NCBI RefSeq assembly: GCF_003265705.1
Contig: NW_020312785.1
Coordinates: forward strand, 129,400,486 to 129,464,485
Length of the DNA: 64,000 bases
Source of the DNA: Callorhinus ursinus
Lineage: Eukaryota > Chordata > Mammalia > Carnivora > Otariidae
Reading direction: 5' to 3'
The translations under genes and the position numbers were made by a program. Shown piece after piece: positions 1-13,166 of the stretch (positions are counted from its first letter, which is position 1; the number at the start of each line of letters is the position of its first letter). Below the pieces are notes generated by a model that was not told the origin of the DNA, made no database searches, and was given only the letters and a program-made list of their open reading frames with translations.

Positions 1-91
1 TTCACATTTAGAAAAATTTTAACCTTCTGGGAAATGGTCACATTGAGCAACTTTAAGCATGACCAAATCTTGGGAGGTTTCTTCAAGTATA

Positions 92-592
92 GTTGGTAGG
101 CAGAATAATTCCCCAACCCGAAGTCCTAATTAGTCTAGGTCCTAATCCCCACCTGTCTAATCATGTGAATATGTTACTTAACATGGTAAAAGGGTCTTTG
201 CAGATGTGATTAAAGACCTTAAAATGGGGAGATAATCCTGGATTATCCCAGTGAACTGAATGTGATCACATGAGTCTTTAAAAGAAGGGAACCTTCTGGC
301 TACAAAGAACCAAAGAGACGGTGGTGTAAGGAGAACTTGACCATCCAAGAATGGGGAAAAGGGGCCATGAGCCAAGAAATGCAGGTGGTCTCTAGAAGCT
401 AAAAAAGGCAAGGAAACACCTCCTTTCCTAGAGCCTCCAGAAAGGAATGTATACCTGTCCACACCTTGATTTTAGCCTGATAAGACCTGTGTTAGGCTTT
501 TGACCCACAGAACTGTATGGTAACAAATTTGTGTTGTTTAAGCTACCAAATTCATGGTGACTTGTTACAGCAGGAATAGGAAACTAGTACAG
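92..592 (+). mobile_element. Old LTR, MaLR/MLT-like
   Basis: About 500 bp matching a widespread ancient mammalian LTR pattern: 'AATATGTTACTTAACATGG' and 'TTTGCAGATGTGATTAAAG' early, the 'GCCTCCAGAAAGGAATG' block, then the 3' end 'TTGTTACAGCAGGAATAGG'. Non-coding; the exact subfamily is uncertain. Confidence 0.6.
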
Positions 593-1130
593 AAAGCAAG
601 ACACTTTTTTGTTTCTAGGTATGTTTGGAGGTACAGACAGGTTAAAAGCATCCAATAGTCTGTTTTTTTACATTCCCCTGTGTCATCTAAATCTTCCTAG
701 TTATCAGAAAATACTTTTATCTTTTGGCCTAAACTCTGTTTCTAAAATTCTTTCCTTCCCCTTCCCTGATGTGAAGTTCAGAGAATCTGGTGTTGGGATG
801 ATGAATATGGCAAGTAGTATTAGGATTTGAAGAATATAGATGTGGTCCCATGTCCCCAAACACCTACCGCCACCCCAGGTCTCAAATTCCATTATGAGAG
901 ACCCATGGTTTGCATCTTCTTCAGTTTTCATGTGTTTCCCCCTATTACAAGCACTTATATCTCCGGAGAAGTAAACCTTTCCCTGAGAATATGATTACTT
1001 TACCACTACATGTGGGAGAGATACAAGATAGATTATATGGGAAAAGAGAAGGGAGGTAAAGGAGCAACCTCACTATCATCACAATTATGTCAAGAGCTCT
1101 TTACCTAAAATAGTTTAATTAATTAATTAA

Positions 1131-1322
1131 TTTTTAAAAAAGATTATTTATTTATTTATTTACTTGAGAGAGAGACAGAGTACACAAGGGGGGTGAGGTG
1201 CAGAGGGAGAAGCAGAATCCTTGCTGAGCAGGGAGCCTGATGTGGGGCTCAATCCCAGGACTCCAGGATCATGACCTGAGCCAAAGACAGATGCTTAACT
1301 GACTAAGCCACCCAGGCGCCCC
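1131..1322 (-). mobile_element. CAN-type SINE
   Basis: Reverse-oriented copy. It begins with the T-rich complement of the poly(A) tail and ends in the tRNA-Lys-derived head (CCACCCAGGCGCCCC on the plus strand). Confidence 0.9.
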
Positions 1323-1361
1323 AAGAAATTTAAATAAGATACTAAAGGGAACATGTTTTTG

Positions 1362-1526
1362 TGTGTATTTATTTAGTGCCTACTCTGTGCCATGTGCTTT
1401 ATTTCAGTGATCTCATTTAATCTTTCAACAACCCTGTGAAGTGTCAGGTGTGGGATTTTGTTTTACCCAGATTACAAATTGGTAAAGTAATCTGTTAATG
1501 CTGAAACTGGATTTTCCAGTGAGTAT
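1362..1526 (-). mobile_element. MIR SINE, reverse orientation
   Basis: It resembles the 3' half of MIR ('TAGTGCCTACTCTGTGCCA', 'CTCATTTAATCTTTCAACAA'). A CAN-SINE follows directly at 1541. Confidence 0.55.
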
Positions 1527-1540
1527 TTGTCTGTTATTTA

Positions 1541-1749
1541 TTTATTTATTTTTAATAAAGATTTTATTTTGTTTTATTTTATTTGACAGAGAGAGACAGC
1601 GAGAGAGGGAACACAAGCAGGGGGAGTGGGAGAGGGAGAAGCAGGCTTCCCGCCAAGCAGGGAGCCCAGTGCGGGGCTCGATCCCAGGACCGTGGGATTT
1701 TACCTGAGCCAAAGGCAGATGCTTAACGACTGAGCCACCCAGGCATCCC
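1541..1749 (-). mobile_element. CAN-type SINE with target-site duplication
   Basis: Full-length reverse copy flanked by the 14-bp direct repeat TTGTCTGTTATTTA at 1527-1540 and 1750-1763. Confidence 0.93.
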
Positions 1750-2059
1750 TTGTCTGTTATTTATGATGCTGGCAGATGAGACTCCTAAGTGAGAGACAAA
1801 GGATTTTATTACTCCTGTTGCAGCAAAGAGCATGAGCGCCAGCATTTTGTGCCAGATCCCAAGGTCCAACAGGGTAACCCAGTAGGAGCCCACATGGATA
1901 ATATGCTCACATTTGTTTTGTGCCATTGATGGGAAATCTACCACTTTTATAGCAAGTAATGAGTAATCATGCTCTTTGTTCTGGGGGGAGACATTACTTC
2001 ATCCCTCAAGGTTGCCTGCTGCAAGTACAACCCTGAGAAATTGCTTGGGTAAAGAACAG

Positions 2060-2280
2060 CTGGGGCCTTGCATTCTTGGCATACCCTACATGCCAAGTGT
2101 GAGCACAGGAGACTCATGGAGAATTGTCTCTCCCAACACAAAATATGTATTATAATTCCCATCTCACAAACAAGAAATCTGAGGTGAAAGAAAGTTGGAC
2201 AACTTGTGTACGGATACAAGAAGTAGTGAGGACAAGATTCAAAGTCATATCTATATTTGAAAGCCCATTGTCTTCCCACC
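2060..2280 (-). mobile_element. MIR-like fragment
   Basis: Diverged reverse MIR pattern: 'AATTCCCATCTCACAAAC' followed by a GAGGTGAAAGAAAGTTGGACAAC-like segment. Weak. Confidence 0.35.
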
Positions 2281-2372
2281 ATAAGCTGCTGTCCACTAGA
2301 AAGGCTATATTAGAAAAATAATTACACCATAATGATATTTTAAAATCACGAATTAATAAGATAACAAAAGCA

Positions 2373-2454
2373 GGGGCACCTGGGTGGTTCTCTCCCTCTG
2401 CCCCCCTCCCCCACTTGTGTGCTCTCTCTTTCAAATAAATAAATCTTTACAAAA
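2373..2454 (+). mobile_element. Internally deleted CAN-type SINE with perfect target-site duplication
   Basis: Only about 15 bases of the head (GGGCACCTGGGTGG) join straight to the CT-rich 3' part and the AAATAAATCTTT tail. The 14-bp repeat AGATAACAAAAGCA lies at 2359-2372 and 2455-2468. Confidence 0.88.
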
Positions 2455-3753
2455 AGATAACAAAAGCAAACTTAATATTTAAAAAATTACCAGAAGGTAG
2501 TGGGATTTCTGCTGGACATGTAAATATATTTATTAATTCATTCTTTTACAAAAGTTACTAAAAACTTTCTATGTATCTTCTCTGTGGTGGGAATGGATGG
2601 AGAGCATGAAGAGAAAGCAGGAGATAAATGAGGAAAAAGGAATATTCTGGTAAGTGAAATGCCTCAGTACCACTTGGCACAATACTGTTCTGCATTGCTG
2701 AACTCAAAACTTGAGACGGTGGAACTTTGACATCCAGAAAGGTTGCTTTTCCTGAACTCCTAATGACTTTAATTGAAAGCCACTTCAGTCTTCTTCTGGT
2801 GGCCTCTCTAGATCTTTTGTTTCATTGAAGTGTAACTTGGGGAGCATCTGTGGAAATTTATCATTGCATTAAACAAGAAGATACATTTGATTCAGAAACA
2901 ATTTTCTTTTTGAAGTCCAAATGTTAAAAGACAAAATAAATTTTAATGTGATACATTAGAAGGATTTTTTCAATCTGAATTCAGTACTCATGCAAAAGGA
3001 CAAACTCATTAAGTTCTCAAAAGTCTCCAAGGAAGATGATGATGTTCAAGTGCTAAATTGCAGCACTTCCATGTTTCTGATAAAAGCTGAGAATGTAAAA
3101 AATTTTTGATTCTTTGAATCACTTATCTAAACACATTATTATCATAAACAATTATGATTGTAGACCTTGGTGCAGAGAAATTCTCAGCTTTTGAAAAGCC
3201 TAGGGAAAATAATAAGTGTGAGCCTCTTCTACCTGCCCCATTCCTGTCTCTTCCATTGATCTCATCTTAGGATTTTATGTTCCTTTTGGAATAACTCCTA
3301 GAGAGCTTTGTCTGGAATTAAGTCCACACTGAAAGAAAAAAAAAAGCAATTAATATGCTTGTGTATCTGTGCATATATAAAAATGTCCAAAAGCATGTTT
3401 ATCTACTCAAATGTGAGCTGTGATCCTTTGGCTGTGGGATCACAGGCCATTGTTTGTATCCTCACCTGAGGTTGGGTTGCCTGCCATTGAGAAGGACTTT
3501 TCGCCTTTGCCTCTGGCTTTCCGTTTTGCGGTTTGCCTCACCCTGTGTTGTGTTCTTTGTTCTTGTAAACAGCATGTGCATATGTCTTCCTTAATGCTGA
3601 CGGGGGAGTGTTTGAGGGTGAGAGAGGAAGGGAAAAGTGGGCATGTGAAAGTAACTGGGGGTACTAGCCTGGCCAGGAGACTTTCCCTTGTGCCTCTTAG
3701 GGTGTTTGAAGGAGTCGGGTTGTTATTCCTTTTGGCCTTTAGGCCTTTCTTTC

Positions 3754-4340
3754 TGTTAATTCATTTGACAATTATTTACTGCGTGATCTTATGTGCCAAG
3801 CACTTCCTAGGTCCTGGGAATCTAGCAGTAAACAAAGCAAATTTCCTTCTTCCATGGAATTTACATTCTAGAAGACAATTGAAAAATTAACAAAATAGAA
3901 TATGTCCCATCATGAAAAATGATGGGAAGAAAAATAAACTGGGGTGAAGCAGATGGAGAGTGAGGGAAGATGAAGGTGAAGGAGCTATTTTCTATCAGTG
4001 AAGAGGGAAATCCTCTCTGATGAGGGGTTATTTGAATAGAGATGCAAGGAAGCAAGGGAAGGAGCTGCTATTCCAGGCAGAGGGAATAGCACACAAGGTC
4101 CTAAAGTGTGTATATCCTTTGGCTTTTTAAGGAGCAGAAGATAGGTCAATGTATCAGGGCAGAGTGAGTGTGCTGGGGAGTGTAGAAGAGGACTGAGGGG
4201 TATCTGGGCCCCAGGGTGTATATAGCCTTGCTGGCCACATTGTGGTGACCTGTAAATTTTACTTGAGTGACATAGGAAGCCACTGAGCAATTTTCAGTGG
4301 GAAAGTGACCTGATACGTTGTATTTTAGAAGAATCATTGC
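3754..4340 (+). mobile_element. Ancient LINE-like repeat
   Basis: It matches a common old mammalian pattern: 'TTATGTGCCAAGCACTTCCT', later 'GAATAGCACACAAGGTCCTA', then 'GAAGCCACTGAGCAATTTT'. The family name is uncertain (likely an old L1 3' UTR). Confidence 0.5.
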
Positions 4341-4386
4341 TATCATGTCTAATATAATTTATTTGAATACAGTAGACAGTGAGTTC

Positions 4387-4420
4387 CAACACTTAATGAC
4401 CTCTTTTTCGTTAAGTGTTG
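4387..4420. repeat. Perfect 10-bp inverted repeat
   Basis: CAACACTTAA and TTAAGTGTTG are separated by 14 bases, giving a stem-loop or palindromic MITE-like remnant. Confidence 0.7.
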
Positions 4421-4683
4421 AAGAAATAAATCATTAATATGTTATTTGGTATATTTAAGAATTACAGTCAGTGTTGCAATAGATTAGGAAGCGATGCTTT
4501 CTGGAGGAGAAAATAACCAAAGAGAGATTAAGGAAGCCATTTGTCCCTATCTAGCTGATGGACACAAATTTTAGTTCCCATATGCAGGTGTGTGAGAAAT
4601 GTTAACTATTTTCCTGTGAGTATACTCCTAGTATTCTCTCCATTATGGGTGTCACATAAGTTAGAGGGTTAGGTTACATCATA

Positions 4684-4850
4684 GCAATGATTCTCCAAGT
4701 GTGGTCTGAAGAGCAGTGATATCAATATCACCTGAGAACTTGTTAGAAATGTAGATTCTTAGTCCCCGTCCCGGACTTGCTGAACCCAAATCTGTATGCT
4801 AGCAAGCTCTCTGAGGGAACTCTAATGCACATTAAAATTTGAGAATAACC
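4684..4850 (+). mobile_element. MER5A DNA transposon (hAT-Charlie)
   Basis: It runs from 'GATTCTCCAAGTGTGGTC' through 'CACCTGAGAACTTGTTAGAA' to 'AAATTTGAGAATAAC', following the MER5A consensus and its inverted ends. Confidence 0.8.
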
Positions 4851-5634
4851 CTATCATGGTGTCACATCATGGGTGGGGCACCTGGTCTGTGTTGCCATCA
4901 GTCTATAAGGGCATCACTGAGACCTCTAGCGTTCTGTTGTAGATCCATGTGGGGCCCAGCTTTGTCCCTCATTTCTGACTCCAAGATCTTTCCAATCAAG
5001 TTCTTCTTCTTTCTCAGCTAATTTCTGTCCATTCTTAGCTACCCTATCTGTAAGGATTCTACTGCGGCTGTATCACATGGAGCTATGGGAATTTTTTTGG
5101 TGTTACTGAAACTCAGGCTACTTAGGGGCCTCTCTCAGCTTCACAAAATTATCTGCCACTTCCTTGTTACTTTGTGGTTTGGGGAACTGGTCCCCATGTG
5201 TCCATTTTTCTTAGGGGATCCTGGTGTTTTCATAGTCTTAGCCTAAGAAAGGGAGCCTAAGTTCTCTCTGTTCTCAGATTGCCCCAAACTTAACTGAAGT
5301 TTCTGTTCCTACAGTGGGCTCCTAGATGCTAGGACAGCTTCAGGATTTCTTCTCAGGACCCATCAGCATCTGAACTCACTTCACTTGCCATCTCCCCTCA
5401 GTAATTGAGGCAATGCTTTCTAGGTTCAGGCAGGAAAATTTGCCTTGCTTTAGAAATAACTCTCCTATAGCACAGGCCATCCATCATCAAGGTAGACAAA
5501 GACACTTTGGGGAAAGATTGCAAATGGTATCTTCTCTCCTCCTCACTGACAAAACCACCATGCTGCTTTAAATAATTAATGAAAAAAATATTAAGATTGT
5601 GGTGCATCTTCTTTTAAGAAACTTACCTGTTGGG

Positions 5635-5822
5635 GGCACGTGGGTGGCTCAGTTGGTTAAACGGCCAGCTCTGGATTTCAGCTTAGGTCTCCATCTCAGG
5701 GTGGTGAGATCAAGCCCCACGTCGGGTTCTCTGCTAAGCGAGGAGTCTGCTTGAGGAGTCTCTCTCTCCCTTTCCTTCTGTCCCTTATCCTCCAAATAAA
5801 CAAATAAATCTTTAAAAATAAA
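5635..5822 (+). mobile_element. CAN-type SINE
   Basis: Head GGGGGCACGTGGGTGGCTC, tail AAATAAATCTTTAAAAAT. Imperfect flanking repeat AAGAAACTTACCTG / AAGAAATTTACTTA. Confidence 0.9.
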
Positions 5823-6976
5823 AAAGAAATTTACTTACGTATGTGCCAAATGCCTGTCAGGTGGTTCTTAGATACCTCAAATTTGGGAAGCCTGGGACTG
5901 TATCCATAATTGTGATAACTCAAGTTGCCCACCACTTTTCTCTCATTGACTACTGCCAAATTCTTCATGGGCCCAGTGAACCATGATGCTGACCCTTTTG
6001 TTGTGACTGCATCATTTATATAGTAAGTCTGCTTTTTTTAGTCCTTATTAGCTTGCAACAGTTAAAGTATATTAGGTATTGTAAGTATAAAGGCATTGTA
6101 AACATGAATGAAAATGAATGAATGAAATTCTGGTTTTGAGCTGATCTGGATGATCAAAAATGCTTTATGATAAGTTTAAAAATTAACTTGGGAATGAAGT
6201 CAAAAATTGAAAAAAAATTAATAAAAATTCTGTTGACTTCTGAGAAAAAATTTCAGAACCCTCAAGGGATTCTTGGGATCAAGTTAAGAATATACTTCCT
6301 TTGAGTCTCTGGGGTCAGTAGTTTTATTTTTATTTGCCACGGAACCATACTCTTAAGTTTTGTGGGTGCTTCATGCTCCTCCTCCCACCCCACTTTTCCT
6401 GTCTGTATGAAATATATTTGTGCATTTTTTCCAGGGGGAGCGCATGATCTTATTTCTGGAGGGAAAGGAGCCTGTACTTGGATGTGAAATGAAAGGGTTC
6501 CTGGGGATGATGAGGCTGATTGCAGTCATCAAACCTTATAAATATGTGACTTGTAATCACTATTTTGGAGGAAAAAGTTACACCAGCTCATTTTTAGTCT
6601 TGCTGTAATCTGTGGTAATTTGGAATGGTCAGAAGCTCATCATGCCCACTTTTGATAGACTTTCAAAATAAGGCATCTTCTTAGCTCTCAAGCCTCACAA
6701 GACACCCACATGGAAGGAGCTTGGAGCTTACAGCAGAACCTCAAAATACAAGCCTCCCTGTTCTATTATAAGGCACTAGACTGTCCATAGTGTTTTTTTT
6801 TTATTCTCCAAGATGCCTTTCCACAGTGGACAGTCATGGCTTTTGCTAACACTAAAGCTGAATAAAAGTGTTTTGAAATATAGGTGAGGGATTAATCCCT
6901 TGCAAAATATTTTTTAAAGTTCCATTCTTTTCTAATCTATGAATTGTTGGAGAGGCCTCTCAGACTGTCTCCTGGC

Positions 6977-7000
6977 TGTGTGTGTGTGTGTGTGTGTGTT
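6977..7000. repeat. (TG)n microsatellite
   Basis: Uninterrupted TG dinucleotides, about 12 units. Confidence 0.9.
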
Positions 7001-9543
7001 TGGCTACATCATTGCTGAAGCCAAGCTGATTAAGACTAATTTTGGTTAAAATAAATTCGTGCCTGGGCAGACAACCAATGTGCAGAGTCTCAACCAGAGG
7101 CAATTAAAGTGAGATTCATGTTATGATGGAGACTTAATAACAACGGCAGTATTTGACATAATTTTGATGAACCAGTGGCAACATAATGTTCCCAGTGTGT
7201 CGGACTATCCTAGAATTTATTTGCTATATTTTATCTCACTTTAGAGGTGCTCTTTGATTCTGACACATCATTCTCTCTGGTAAGGGTTTCAGATCAGCCT
7301 GTCTGATTCATGACAGCACGGAGAAGGTATTCTCAAGAGCTAGTAGGATGATTGTTGAGAAAAACAGAGAGAGAGACAGATGGTAGACTTTATTTTACTG
7401 GCTCATCTGCTTTTGTGGAGAATGATTATACATTAAAAGTAAGTGGCACCAGAAGTCACATCTAACTGAGGTTCATCTCACATGTTTCCCTGTGGAGAAC
7501 TTAAAATACAGCATGAGGGACAACCTAATACCTGAACAAGTAAGGGGAGCAGACCCCTGAGGACATGATCATGATGTAAGTTGGGGCTGGCGCAGATCTG
7601 AGAGGTCATTTGCTCCGACATGTCTAGTCTTCTTACTGCCTTGTTGTTAGGTTAGAGTTTAGTCTTTGCTTAAACACCTTGAGTGGTAGGGAACTCTGTA
7701 TTTCTTCTTGCAGACTGTTTAACTGTGACATAATTCTTTCCTCTTTTGGGCTGATACTGACTTCTGAGTACTGTCATATTCATTAATCCTGGCTATGCTC
7801 TTTGCAAGCAACACAAAACAAATTGATTTCTTGTTTTACCCGGCAAGTATCTTGGATCTGAGCTAGAATTATATGTCTTCTACAGGCTAAATGTTCCCAA
7901 TTCCTTGGATCCTTCCCTAGATGAAATGGATCAGGTCCTAGCTCATCAGCCCTCTGAATTAGAGGAACTTGGAAGAGATGGAAATAGTTTAGTTTAAATT
8001 TGCTTAACCTACTTACATGGCACAAACATTGAATATTCAGTACCAAGCTGATAAAAATAAAAGAGTCTTGTTAATTTGGTCTTAAAGGATAAAGAAGGAG
8101 TAGTGGCCGCAGAAGCCCACCTCCCCGTTCTTGTCCCAGGCAGCACAGCCTTAGATCCAGGGCTATTCTCACTGCAGACACTTGACAGATACTCGGGAGA
8201 CTTCGTGGTTCTATCCTGGACTTTTAAATAAAGTTAACCCATCCATTTATCACTCTGGACGAGGCTTATAAATGCAGGGACTTCTAGATGAGAGGTTTCC
8301 AGAACTCTGATGGAGGTTTAGCCATCTGTCGAGAGGAGGATTTGCTGGGGACTTTGGGGTGGCTGTGTGGGCACACCAATTCAACCAGAGCCTTTTCTCT
8401 CCTTTCTTACGTGTTGGGGTTTCACATTTGATATCTGTTGATTGGAAACATAGTTCTGCAGCTGAAGATTGTTCAGCAACCAGGACGGTTTACATCTTTC
8501 TCTCTTTTCTTCCGCTCCTCATCTCTGGGCCACTTTTGATTTCATCTCCCTGATTCTGAGGTGATAGATTATGTGCCTCACCAGAATTCTGTTACCTGAT
8601 CATAGAAGGCCCATTATCACATAGGGGTGACTCAGGGAAGAGATAATAAAGGAATGATTAAAGCCTGGCAGGATTTGTGGGGACCTCAGGTGTAGGGGCT
8701 TGAGATAATCATACTCCTCATTTCATGATGGTTAAAATTGTCAGCCCGTCATGGCCTTTCTCCTGTTTTATTTCATTTTTTTCCCCTCATCTCTTCTACA
8801 TAGGCACCCAGTCTAATGTGCTTAATATATGTCCTTGGTTATGTATGATCCCATGTAAAGCATATGGTCTTTCCTTTATCTGTGTTTGTAGTTTACATAC
8901 CTAGTCTGATGTTAGAGGTCTTGTTTTGTTTAAGTGTTTCTGTATGCAAGTCTAGTCCAGTGTTTCTGGTGCGGCAGTGATTTCCATGATTGGTGGCCCT
9001 CCAGCCAATATTCTTCTTCTCCTTCCTAGCCTGAACTCAACTCCCTGGTACTGCAAAGTCTGTGATGCTAGGATGAGCATGCTTATAGATCCTTGTGAGT
9101 TTGGGGGTGTTCCCGGGAATGGAATCCTGGTTGTGTAGAGTCATCGGCTCTATGAGAGCTGCCAGGGACCTGGTTATACTCTCATTAGCAGGAGATGAAG
9201 TCCTCACTTGGTATTTTCTGGCTGCCTAATTTTTGAGTATGAAATGGCATCAGTTTTCCTATTTCTGATTACAAGTGAGGTGGAGCATCTCTCTATGTAC
9301 CTGTCAGCCATTTGGGCTTCTCCTTCTGTGAATATTCTATTTTTCTATTGAATTTCATGTCTTTTCCTTGTTGATTTGGAAAACCTAGCTGTATATTCCT
9401 CATACTAATCCTGTGGCTGTTTCAGACATTGCAAATATTGTAAAAAATTTCTGTCTAATATATCTGGGTTTGGTTGCTAATATTTTGTTTAAGATGTTTG
9501 CTGTCTTCCTTGAATTGCAAGTGAGAGTAAAAGTTGGGTAAGA

Positions 9544-9672
9544 GAGGGGTGCCTGGCTGGCTCAGTCAGAAGAGTGTGTGACTCTTGATCTTGAGGTTGT
9601 GGGTTCAAGCCTCACACTGAGTGTAGAGAGTACTAAAAAAAAAAAAAAAAAGGAAACTTAAAAAAAAAAAAG
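9544..9672 (+). mobile_element. Short tRNA-Lys-type CAN-SINE variant with target-site duplication
   Basis: It keeps the tRNA-like head (GTGCCTGGCTGGCTCAG, B-box-like GGGTTCAAGCCTC) followed directly by an A-rich tail, without the CT-rich body. The direct repeat AAAGTTGGGTAAGA is at 9530-9543 and 9673-9686. Confidence 0.9.
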
Positions 9673-10499
9673 AAAGTTGGGTAAGAAAGGCTCTTATTGC
9701 TTTCCTGTGGAAAGTTCCACAAGGACCTTCAGTTTACTAATTTATCCCCATGTCTATGTGCAAATGTGTCTACCAGATGTCAGCTAGAGCCCTCTCTTCA
9801 GAGCTAGGTGAAATTGCTTTGAAAAACTCTTCTCTCAATTTTTTAGAACCAAATAAAGCAAGCTTCAGAATTTTATGAATTCTGGAATAAACATATTATC
9901 AAGATCCCCTTTGCTTTGGGGCTCTCCTGCTCATATTAACATGATATGTTGGTGTCCCTTTTCATTTGTTTCCACAAGAAATCCACCTGTACTGTACATT
10001 TGCCAGTTTTCCGTTCATTATCTGAAGCTGAGGGAGTTATAGCATGGTGTCACATCTTGAATCTTAAGTGCTTCTGTCATCTTGGTTCCTTGTCCTTTCC
10101 CCATCCTCCCTCCCCCAACCTCCATTGCTGTAAATTCTTTTCCTTCCATTATGCAAAGCAATTTGGCTCTCCCCAAACTTAACTACTCACACCCCAAAAT
10201 CTTTAGCAAAACAAAAATGTCCTCTTGTTAGACTGACACATCAATAAGCGATCTAGGTTATATATAGGTCTTGCAAAGAGAAATTATTCTTTAATATTGC
10301 AACACAGACAAGTGGTTTTACAATAGGTACAACCTAATGAGAGGTGAAGTGGTAGCCTTCCTTTAGAATGCACATGTCTTTTTGCATTAGGGCAGGTGAG
10401 CCTTTTTGGGAGGGGGATGCTAAACATTTCCAGAGGAGAGTTGCTTTTTCTCTTTCTTCAGAGCCTAAAGCTTTGTGCTGTCTTATTAGTGCAGGTTGT

Positions 10500-10710
10500 A
10501 AAAAGAACATGGACCTTGGAGCCTTCTGTGCTCTAACACTTGTCAACTGTTTGATGTTGGAGAAGTTGCTTATTCATGCCGAGCATCCATTTCCCCATTG
10601 TGAAATGAAGATACTAACACCTACTTACTTTACGGGTTTGTTTTGAGGATTAGAAGTAATATAGAGGGCCTAGTATGATTCCTGGCACAGAGTACATGTT
10701 CGCAACGAGG
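10500..10710 (+). mobile_element. MIR SINE
   Basis: It follows MIR from the 'GGACCTTGGAGCC' head region through 'CATTTCCCCATTGTGAAATG' to 'TGATTCCTGGCACAGAGTA'. Confidence 0.75.
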
Positions 10711-11070
10711 TGGGCCATTATTATATGCTGCGGTGTGACAGTGAGGAAGTCTGGAAGACAGCACTAACTGGTACATCCTTTGGGATGGCTGCTGGGACTA
10801 TTGAGTGACAAGTAACTGAGGAGTGGTACTTTTGTCAAAGTGCTGGAGAAAATAAAAGTGAATTTTCTGAAATGTTCGGTTGGATTCTCACAAAGAAGCT
10901 TACTTACCAATGAATGATCCTTAGTGGCCTTGGGTTCTGTATCTTTTGATATAATAAATTGTTACAAAGATTCTATTTGGCTTTCATTTTAGGGAGTGGA
11001 AAAGAAATTCTAAAAGCTCTGCTCAAGGCTAAACATGCTCAAAGAAAAATTCATAAAATCCTTAGAATTC

Positions 11071-11251
11071 GGGGCGCTTGGGTGGCTCAGTCGTTAAGCG
11101 TCTGAGATCAAGGGTCCTGGGATTGAGCCACACATCGGGCTCCCTGCTCTATGGGAAGACTGCTTCTCCCTCTCCCCCTACCCCTGCTTGTGTTCCCTCT
11201 CTCGCTGTGTCTCTCTCTGTCAAATAAGTAAATGAAATCTTTAAAAAAAAC
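11071..11251 (+). mobile_element. CAN-type SINE with target-site duplication
   Basis: Near full-length. The 11-bp direct repeat CCTTAGAATTC is at 11060-11070 and 11252-11262. Confidence 0.93.
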
Positions 11252-11809
11252 CCTTAGAATTCAGAGAAATTGCATATCTGCAACAAATAAGATTGCAGTA
11301 TCTTTCTAGGACTCAGGGTAAAACTGACAAGTGCTTTTCAAATCTCTGTATCCATTGGGATTTGTGGGCACAAGAATTTTCAAATTCCCTAACTGTAGGG
11401 TTTACTCTATATGCATCTGCCTCCCTCATTGCAATTTGTGCTATTTGCAAGAAAGTTAAAAGAAAATAAAGGGGATATTATCAGTCTGTCTTAAAAAAGA
11501 AGAGTATTCATTGCAACTTCATCTGATTTCATTTTTCGTAGGCATTGTTTCCACAAATGTTTGTACCAGAGTGAAGTTGTATATGAAAAAAAATTTAAAA
11601 ATCCATTGGTTTCTATAAGATTTTCAGCTAGGTATTTATGTAGAAGAAAATTTGCCCTTGAAATGAACCACCTGTAAGAAAAACATAAGTATAATGAAAA
11701 GAACAGTCTATAATAGTTTTTCGATTATTGCAAGAAAATATAGCCAAGTGGACAATCAATTTACATGACCAGTTTGTATTAAATTAAAAGCCCCTAAATA
11801 CACATAATT

Positions 11810-12020
11810 TTTTTTTTATTTTTTTTTAAAGATTTTATTTATTTATTTGACAAGAGAGACAGAGAGAGAGCACAAGTAGGCAGAGTGGCAGGCAGAGAGA
11901 GAGGGAAAAACAGGCTCTCCCCTGAGCAGGGAGCCAGACGTGGGCCTCGATCCCAGGACCTGGGGATCATGACCTGAGCCGAAGGCAGCGGCTTAACCGA
12001 CTGAGCCACCCAGGCGCCCC
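11810..12020 (-). mobile_element. CAN-type SINE with target-site duplication
   Basis: Full-length reverse copy ending CCAGGCGCCCC. The 15-bp direct repeat TAAATACACATAATT is at 11795-11809 and 12021-12035. Confidence 0.95.
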
Positions 12021-13128
12021 TAAATACACATAATTGATGATACAGTGAAATATAGGTTTGGTTCATTGGTTGAGCTTCATGATTTTCTTTGGAACTTGAA
12101 AGACTATGCTCTTTCTCCAGATAATCTCAAGATCTTGTTGGCTGGAGGAACTCCTGTGTCAGATCATTGCAGATCCTCTAAGCTCCATTTATCTTTCCAG
12201 GGCCAGGATGAGTTGTTACAGCCCATTTGGTCCACCACCCTGTCTAGATGGGCTCTGCCCAGCTGTGGGAGTGGACACTGACTTTCCCCACCTGGGGGAC
12301 TGCTTTTGCTCCTGAAGTGTGAGACCACAGGACTGCTCTGTGGCCAAGCATGTATGACATAGATGGACAGGGGAGTCAGCCCTAGTTTTGAGAATGAGAG
12401 ATAAGCACTGGTAGATAAATTCTTATTTCCCCACTTTCAGATGAACTACACTGATCTGGCCCTTTAGAAACTAGTCTTGCATGACTGAGTTCTCTGTTGC
12501 TCTTGGTGTGACCAGCACAGCAACGCACCCCTGTATTTACTCTTTTTCCTACCCTGCCTCATGCTCTTTCTCCTCCGCTCTTGTTTCCCTTGGGGCTACA
12601 TTCCCTAATTGATCTGTAGCACATAAGCTCTGTTTTCTGGGGAACCGGGCTAGCACAACTTTCTTCTCCTTTTACCAATATAGACTTCATTTATGATTCA
12701 TCAGTATATGTGTAAATGGATTCTCTCTTTCAAGACATAGAGCATTTTTGTCAGGTAGCCCATGGATCCTCAGAGATACACATTCAAAGGGTATCCATAA
12801 CACTCAATATTTCCGTAGTTTTACTACTTTGGTTTTGGTCTGAACAAACAAATTGCATTTAATGTGTCAGATCTTGTGTACATTAACCCAGTGACAATTC
12901 CATTTATTTACAAAGCTAACGTGCCCTGAGTAGCTAAATTTGAAGCCAGGATGATTTGTCATCTTGCAGTGGGGAAGAAAAGCAACTCTGTTCCCTGTCT
13001 TTTCTTCATTCTAGATTATTGGAATTCTCCAGGTTTGTGACATAACACCAGCTCCATAGCCCAAATCAAACTATTAGATATCACATTAATTTTGGGTTAG
13101 CTTTTCTTGTGTAAAGGGGTTAAGAACT

Positions 13129-13166
13129 CTCTCTTTCTGGCAAATAAATAAATAAATCTTAAGAAA
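13129..13166 (+). mobile_element. 3' fragment of a CAN-type SINE
   Basis: CT-rich piece and AAATAAATAAATCTT tail only. Possible imperfect flanking repeat (GGGTTAAGAACT / GGGCAAGAACT). Confidence 0.6.

Noticed and set aside
3420..3890. 156-residue plus-strand open frame
   Set aside because: It overlaps an ancient LINE-like repeat and has no recognisable domain.
9544..9615. tRNA-Lys-like sequence
   Set aside because: It is the tRNA-derived head of a SINE with an A-tail and target-site duplication, not a tRNA gene.
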